Shown: one piece after another, positions 61,460-64,000 of the stretch
How positions within the stretch are numbered: the first letter of the stretch is position 1
How the letters are laid out: every line of letters begins with the position of its first letter
NCBI GenBank assembly: GCA_020636435.1
Contig: JACJXX010000001.1
Span: 2,497,001-2,561,000 of the forward strand
Length of the DNA stretch: 64,000 nt
Origin: Lewinellaceae bacterium
GTDB lineage: Bacteria > Bacteroidota > Bacteroidia > Chitinophagales > Saprospiraceae
Reading direction: 5' to 3'
Translations under genes and position numbers: made by a program
The notes under the pieces: model-generated
Seen by the model: the letters and a program-made list of their open reading frames with translations, nothing else
Database searches by the model: none
Told to the model about the DNA's origin: nothing

Positions 61460-63754
61460 CGCTTTTTGACGACAAATATACTAAAACAACCCGTTTGACC
61501 CACTACCAAAAATATACATGATAAAGATATTCTATATTTTTTCATTACACAGGACGAAGAAATTAGTACACCATTCTGGATTGTACCACATGATTTGAAG
61601 CAACATGATGCCATGAATTTTTTCCAGCTGAGTCCTAAAAGTTTACTACAAATAAGTAACCCAGATATTTTCAATAAGTTACAAGTTTCAAAGATTAAAT
61701 ATCCCCACTTATTGCTATTTATGAAATATACTCGATTCTTATCCGAATTAGATATATTGATAAAGAATGATATAAATTCACCAGTAGTAGTTTTAATTAA
61801 TGAGGATAATGGCCAATTAAAGAGTGTGATCAAAAAGTTGGAAAGTTGTTCGAGATTATTTTATGTCTACATCTTTGGAAAAGGTAATCATCGACTTGAA
61901 TCTGAGAATAATGTGATTTACATTTCTTCGCCGAAGTCATTGTATATGTCCCTTGTCTTAAACTATACAAATTATGGTAGTTTTGAAGATTATTTAAATA
62001 GTCTAAATCTTAAGAAGTTTCCATATGATTTTAAGAATGAATATTTCCCTTTCGGCCCTATTAGGAATAACTACTTTCATATTAATCAAGTTGCACTAGA
62101 TTTTAGTTCTGGAAATGAAAATAATTTGATGACTTATAAAGAACTGGAAGCAATTTCACGTTCCATAATTATGAATCCAGAACAACATGATCGACAAAGG
62201 ACTCAAATAGAATCTCTTGAACTTTTTGACAAGTTAGTATCAGGTATATTTAATCATTATGATATTCAATTCGATAATTTAGAAAACATAAACCCTCCAA
62301 TAATCATATCATTTCCATATCATTCTCCTATTTTAAAAAATGAGATGGAGAAAATTGATCAGAAAGTCCTTGAGCATTTTAAAGTTAACTATAAGCAATT
62401 TGTAAGGATACTCCAAGTAGAGCAAGACAGGAATTATCTTATTCATTATCAAGGGACTGATCAGGTAATGGATAAGATTAAAGATGTAGTTTTTGAAAGT
62501 GTTTCTGAATTACAAAATAGAATATATTATCTTGATTTAGCTTCTTTCCTACATGCCTCAATATTGTATAGTCCGACGATGAGGTTACCTGTTATTGGTA
62601 GTTCTATCAATCGTGAAGCTTCATTTGTAAAGCCATCTAATTTTGGAAGATTGTCTCAATTCAAAAACCGGAAAAGAATTAAAAATACAATTTATTCTTT
62701 GGGGCACAAAATAGTAAGTGAAAAACTTCGAAAGACAACAATTAAGTATTTGAGTGATCGTCAATCTCAAGTTGTTTCAATTTCCGACGCCCCTATCGAA
62801 TGGATGGTATTTGATGATATTCCTTTTTGTTTTACTCATGATATTTGCAGAATACCAGAGAGTCCAATATCAAGTGTTAATAGTCAATATAATAGTAATT
62901 TAGTGAATCAATTAGTTCTAAATAAAACTACATTGGATTTTGGCAAAATCTTAATAGTTTATGGGACAACTGAGGACGCATTTAAAGAATGGCAAGATGT
63001 CGTAGAAAAATTAAGTGAGTTATTAGGATTTACAACAGTAGCTCCAAATACTATACAAGAGCTAGCCTCTATCATAGATTCCGTAAAGCCTACAATGATA
63101 ATATTTGATTGCCATGGTGGTTTTAATCAAGCGACTTATTCGACGTATCTTGAAATTGGATCAGAAAAATTAACTAACGAAAAGGTAATTGAATATTCTA
63201 TCTCCGCACCAATTATTTATCTTTCTGCTTGTGGAACAGCACCAAATTATGGTTTTGTAAATACTATTGCACAAGGCTTTTTTGAGAGTGGCGCATTAAG
63301 TGTCACATCCACATTTTTGCCTATTGATGTTAATTCCGGTTCGATAAATTACATAAACCTATTGCAGGATATTGGTATGGCTTTAGAGTCGGGGATATTC
63401 AAAAACTTACTTGAATTTCTTAGATTCACTGATAGAAAAACTTTTCTAGATTCTGTTTTAGAAAGGTTCAAAAGATCAAGTACCAGTAGTGAATATTCTA
63501 GAATAGAGGGCTATTTCAATGATTTGAAGAAAAAATTATTCTCTGTCCGGGAAAGACATGAATTATTTAAGGAAATCTACAACTCGAAAGTAGAGGGGCT
63601 TTCAAAAATACTCGAAGAGGTTATACCCGAATATTTGTTTTATACCCATCTTGGGAGGTCTGATTTATTGTATTTTGAAAGCTGGTTAGTTTATAATGAT
63701 AAAATGGCACAAGAAATTTTCAAATATAATTCGCCCAATAATAAAGGCTGAAAT

Positions 63755-63799
63755 GTCTGGTGCTACTGACATTTTCAGTCCCGCGCCCTTAGCGCGGGA
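63755..63799 (+). terminator. hairpin pair after the CHAT gene
   Basis: First AATGTC and GACATT arms (63755 on), then a 21-nt palindrome at 63779-63799 with TCCCGCGC and GCGCGGGA arms. The second matches the hairpin family seen in the tRNA locus and DGR template. A transcription-end role is likely but unproved. No T-run. Confidence 0.5.
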
Positions 63800-63948
63800 T
63801 TGAACGAAGCGGAGCCCAAGAGTAACCAGCGTCCTCCCTTATGGGTTTTCAATTTTAAGATTAGGAGCCTACCTGCCCCGGCGTTGGGGCGAGTAATAAA
63901 AAAAGAGCGCTGAAAAAGTTCTTTGAGTACAGGTAAAGCCGGGAGATA

Positions 63949-64000
63949 TTAGGCTACAAGCCGTTTTTCAGGCGTAAACTCCTGCTGCCAGGCATAGTAA
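63949..64000 (-). CDS. C-terminal end of a gene entering from the right edge
   Basis: The minus strand reads YYAWQQEFTPEKRLVA before a TAA stop at 63951-63949. The composition is protein-like. Too short to assign. Confidence 0.3.
   Translation of the reverse strand, partial: YYAWQQEFTPEKRLVA

Larger units (their letters stand above)
60677..61507 (-). mobile_element. IS1-family insertion sequence
   Basis: 831 bp. Terminal inverted repeats are near GGTGGTGGGTCAAATGGGTT on one side and its inverse on the other. The 9-bp target duplication AAAAATATA occurs at 60668-60676 and 61508-61516, within the expected IS1 range. It carries overlapping InsA and InsB frames with an A-rich slippery site. It appears complete. 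Confidence 0.95.
60659..63751 (+). pseudogene. CHAT-domain protease gene interrupted by IS1
   Basis: ATGACAATAAAAAATATA at 60659-60676 gives codons 1-6 (MTIKNI). After the IS, 61517 continues the same frame as HDKDILYFFITQDEE and so on. The restored protein has 750 residues. The C-terminal CHAT domain has a catalytic His in IIFDCHGGFN near residue 537 and Cys in YLSACGTAPNYG near 577, with the usual QGFFESGALSVTSTFLPID following. CHAT proteases are caspase-like and often act in conflict systems. The coding region is very AT-rich compared with the genes beside it, a sign of recent transfer. An internal start (TTG 61595 or ATG 61613) could give a shortened protein. Confidence 0.88.

Overview
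The window looks like a chromosome segment of a large-genome Bacteroidota, most like the Saprospiraceae/Lewinella group. The support is indirect. There are type IX secretion C-terminal sorting domains, a 2130-residue PKD protein, PD40/OmpA envelope proteins, WG-repeat and TPR secreted proteins, a lysyl-oxidase-like secreted protein, and almost no Shine-Dalgarno motifs. Coding regions are moderately GC-rich. The clear exception is an AT-rich CHAT gene at the right end.

Left (1-5200, minus strand): a diversity-generating retroelement (DGR). Its order is: a formylglycine-generating-enzyme-fold (FGE) target protein ending in a variable repeat (VR), an HRDC-domain accessory gene, a reverse transcriptase, the template repeat (TR), an LRR-Roc-COR-TIR protein, and a second FGE protein that runs off the left edge. 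All 17 TR/VR substitutions fall on TR adenines, so the element has worked. The present RT, however, has lost the part of its catalytic domain upstream of YMDD, and the TR carries a 21-nt hairpin. 5600-19000 is accessory DNA: a UPF0175/DUF3368 toxin-antitoxin pair, a nucleotidyltransferase-like pair, decayed serine resolvases, three families of small inverted-repeat elements, a class III cyclase, a Tat-exported oxidoreductase with a DUF1080 partner, a VOC-VOC-SRPBCC fusion, a creatininase-family protein and a broken DUF4143 protein.

19100-48600 holds envelope and secreted proteins: the PKD adhesin-like protein, a TIR-NACHT protein with a 12-bp repeat array and a one-base frameshift, a WG-repeat protein, tandem TPR paralogues, two OmpA/PD40 proteins, a lipoprotein, an aldo/keto reductase and a broken secreted protein.

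48900-54600 contains a duplicated block (AAA-ATPase/PD-(D/E)XK gene, winged-helix remnant, initiator-tRNA 3' end). It is followed by an initiator tRNA-Met gene (CAU) interrupted by a group I intron, and then by three perfect 60-bp repeats made of the tRNA 5' half. The same kind of 20-21 nt palindromic hairpin appears in the intron, in these tRNA repeats, in the DGR template and after the CHAT gene.

Right end: a lysyl-oxidase-like secreted protein, a lipoprotein, a glycoside hydrolase, and an IS1-family element with a 9-bp target duplication inserted after codon 6 of the CHAT protease gene. The window is rich in conflict-type genes (Roc-TIR, TIR-NACHT, CHAT, toxin-antitoxin) and in small mobile palindromic elements. 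Several genes show internal deletions or insertions.
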